Assembly: GCA_026018925.1 (NCBI GenBank) | Contig: JAKSZU010000020.1 | Coordinates: 40,391,112 to 40,455,111, forward strand | Reading direction: 5' to 3' | From: Tupaia tana | Lineage: Eukaryota; Chordata; Mammalia; Scandentia; Tupaiidae | DNA: 64,000 nucleotides | Shown: one piece after another, positions 63,868-64,000 of the stretch | Position numbering within the stretch: the first letter of the stretch is position 1 | How the letters are laid out: each line of letters begins with the position of its first letter | Translations under genes and position numbers: made by a program | The notes under the pieces: model-generated | The model's input: only the letters and a program-made list of their open reading frames with translations | What the model was told of the DNA's origin: nothing | Database searches by the model: none

Positions 63868-64000
63868 CCTTTCTTTTTTTTTTTTTTTAATTGCCAGAGA
63901 ATGTGAGAGACGAGAGGAAGGGAGAAAGCAGCTCCAGTGGGGTGTGCTCACGCTGAGTGCCTTCTCTATTTCTCCATCCCATCGAGATTTGGGGCATGCG
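63868..64000 (-). mobile_element. type B SINE, inverted, cut by the window edge
   Basis: T-rich tail, aattgccagagaatgtgagagacgag, gggtgtgctcacgctgagtgcc, and gatttggggcatgcg at the edge; the tRNA head lies beyond the window. Confidence 0.85.

Noticed and set aside
1..64000. CRISPR array, operon, phage or bacterial defence system
   Set aside because: Intron-exon structure, SINE/LINE/LTR content and absence of long ORFs show this is mammalian nuclear DNA.

Overview
This is mammalian nuclear DNA, not microbial. The only protein-coding exon I can support is the first coding exon of C3orf70 (UPF0524 family) at 11785-11977, plus strand. It sits in a CpG island (about 11090-12200) and ends in a consensus splice donor. 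From 11978 to the right edge the window appears to be intron 1 of that gene; no second coding exon is visible, so it should lie further downstream. From 1 to about 11 kb is upstream flank with no gene I can recognise. All other open frames are short and fall in repeats or GC-rich shadow frames.

The window is dominated by tRNA-derived SINEs: about 65 copies or fragments in 64 kb, on both strands. I use four working names. Type A (about 250-290 bp) has a head like ggaccagcagttagcgtaa, a middle like gcccaagatcccgagagg, a CT-rich stretch and a tail like ccctatagcaaaaacctctc. Type B is older, has a head like ggggccagcaggtggc and often ends ccctctggcaaattaaa. Type C is short (about 140-180 bp): tRNA-like head, CT-rich stretch, A-rich tail, usually seen inverted as ttgaccagagagag...cacctgctggcccc. 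Type D is old and diverged, with a head like ggccaggctggtggtgcagtgg. Many A and C copies have clean target-site duplications (TSDs). From memory these match the CYN SINEs of colugos (Dermoptera). Two diverged dimeric 7SL/Alu-like elements (39768-39946 and 42667-42855) also point to Euarchontoglires. A colugo is my best inference but is not proven here.

Layout: 1-10.6 kb, flank with SINEs, MIR and L2; 10.68-11.02 kb, CA-rich tract; 11.09-12.2 kb, CpG island with C3orf70 exon 1; 12-23 kb, intron with scattered A, B and C SINEs and MIR; 23.1-31.2 kb, a long, old, inverted L1 (3' end, then ORF2, ORF1 and 5' region reading left to right) broken up by SINEs, a MaLR LTR, a Tigger/MER2-like DNA transposon and a short unnamed retroposon; 32.7-34.2 kb, a second inverted L1/HAL1 ORF1 remnant; 34-49 kb, mixed SINE, L2, LTR and hAT repeats plus a CpG-dense patch at 38.58-38.88 kb; 49.07-50.43 kb, a U6 snRNA/L1 chimeric retrogene with a perfect 16-bp TSD, itself interrupted by a type A SINE with a 20-bp TSD; 50-64 kb, intron with many SINEs including head-to-tail trains.

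The most notable items are the U6-L1 chimera, the Alu-like dimers in a genome dominated by a different SINE, the serial insertions of SINE into SINE, the short retroposon family (three copies), two small palindromic elements and the CpG-dense intronic patch. Family names come from memory of consensus sequences; no search was run.
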